DNA of 40,870 nt from Bacteroidales bacterium (GTDB taxonomy: Bacteria; Bacteroidota; Bacteroidia; Bacteroidales; Bacteroidaceae). Position numbers and translations under genes: made by a program. Positions 40,665 to 40,870 of the stretch are shown here, piece after piece. Numbering within the stretch: the first letter of the stretch is position 1; every line of letters starts with the position of its first letter. The stretch spans positions 1-40,870 of the forward strand of contig JALFUO010000022.1 in the NCBI GenBank assembly GCA_022784065.1, written 5' to 3'. The notes below the pieces were generated by a model. That model worked only from the letters and a program-made list of their open reading frames with translations, was not told where the DNA came from and searched no databases.

Positions 40665-40870
40665 CAAAAAATTCCCAGCAGATAGTGAAAACTTTCAAGG
40701 GCTTAGTAAAAAATTGCTCGGGCTTAGGAAAAAACATCAGCCCGAAATCTTTTGTCTTTTCCTGATTTTACTAGACACTTTTTGCTCTTATTATCTGAAA
40801 CGGTAGACAGTTTTTTTATGCCATACTGATTCAATAGACACAATGCAGGAAGTTGTGCTGTTTTTATTGA
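40665..40870. other. Gene-free tail of the window
   Basis: AT-rich, with phrases resembling those around array A (GATAGTGAAAACTTTC). I see no gene; a gene may start beyond the window. Confidence 0.4.

Overview
The window looks like chromosomal DNA from a GC-rich member of the Bacteroidales, probably Prevotellaceae-like. Four things point there. Promoters match the Bacteroidetes consensus TTTG-N20-TAnnTTTG at several independent sites. At least four secreted proteins end in a T9SS-type sorting domain (VYDxxGR...GxYI). The window holds families typical of the group (VTC/DUF4956, DUF2490, DUF3108, DUF4405, choice-of-anchor J). The housekeeping genes (large fused PurL, RecJ, S12/S7/EF-G/S10) are of ordinary bacterial type. 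The genus assignment is inference. I see no prophage, transposase, rRNA or CRISPR array.

Left part, 1-6480 (+ strand): an ECF-like sigma factor and a small membrane protein; then a 600-bp intergenic stretch with a promoter that fires straight into a terminator hairpin; then a tight surface cluster of VTC-domain protein, DUF4956 membrane protein, DUF2490 outer-membrane protein, a small T9SS-sorted protein and a Cthe_2159-like beta-helix carbohydrate-binding protein. On the opposite strand follows a 1502-aa secreted papain-like peptidase with LamG and PKD modules (6479-10987).

Middle, 10988-24713: a 1-kb spacer carrying a 21-bp-periodic palindrome array and a gene remnant, then an AraC-type regulator with an integral-membrane N-terminus, purL, a recJ-recQ pair one base apart, and (minus) a 1164-aa choice-of-anchor J surface protein. 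24941-28557 (minus) is the str operon rpsL-rpsG-fusA-rpsJ. It ends at a terminator and is not joined to an S10 operon.

Right part, 28709-40870, is almost all minus strand: a three-gene operon of small secreted proteins, tRNA-Pro(GGG), a four-gene operon (Ig-like lipoprotein, DUF3108, AAA+ ATPase with TM and TerB-like region, DUF4405), a GH3-like adenylating enzyme and an LpxL-like acyltransferase. The final 830 bp are non-coding and repeat-rich.

The most unusual signals are non-coding: two separate four-unit arrays of a 15-bp palindrome at exact 21-bp pitch (11255-11332 and 40587-40664) with the same aberrant third unit; a bipartite REP-like element of 79-97 bp in at least four copies, one supplying the stop codon of the GH3 gene and one sitting inside the loop of a long inverted repeat; promoter-bearing direct repeats at 40091-40315; and a recurring TC(C/A)TATAAG-like intergenic motif.
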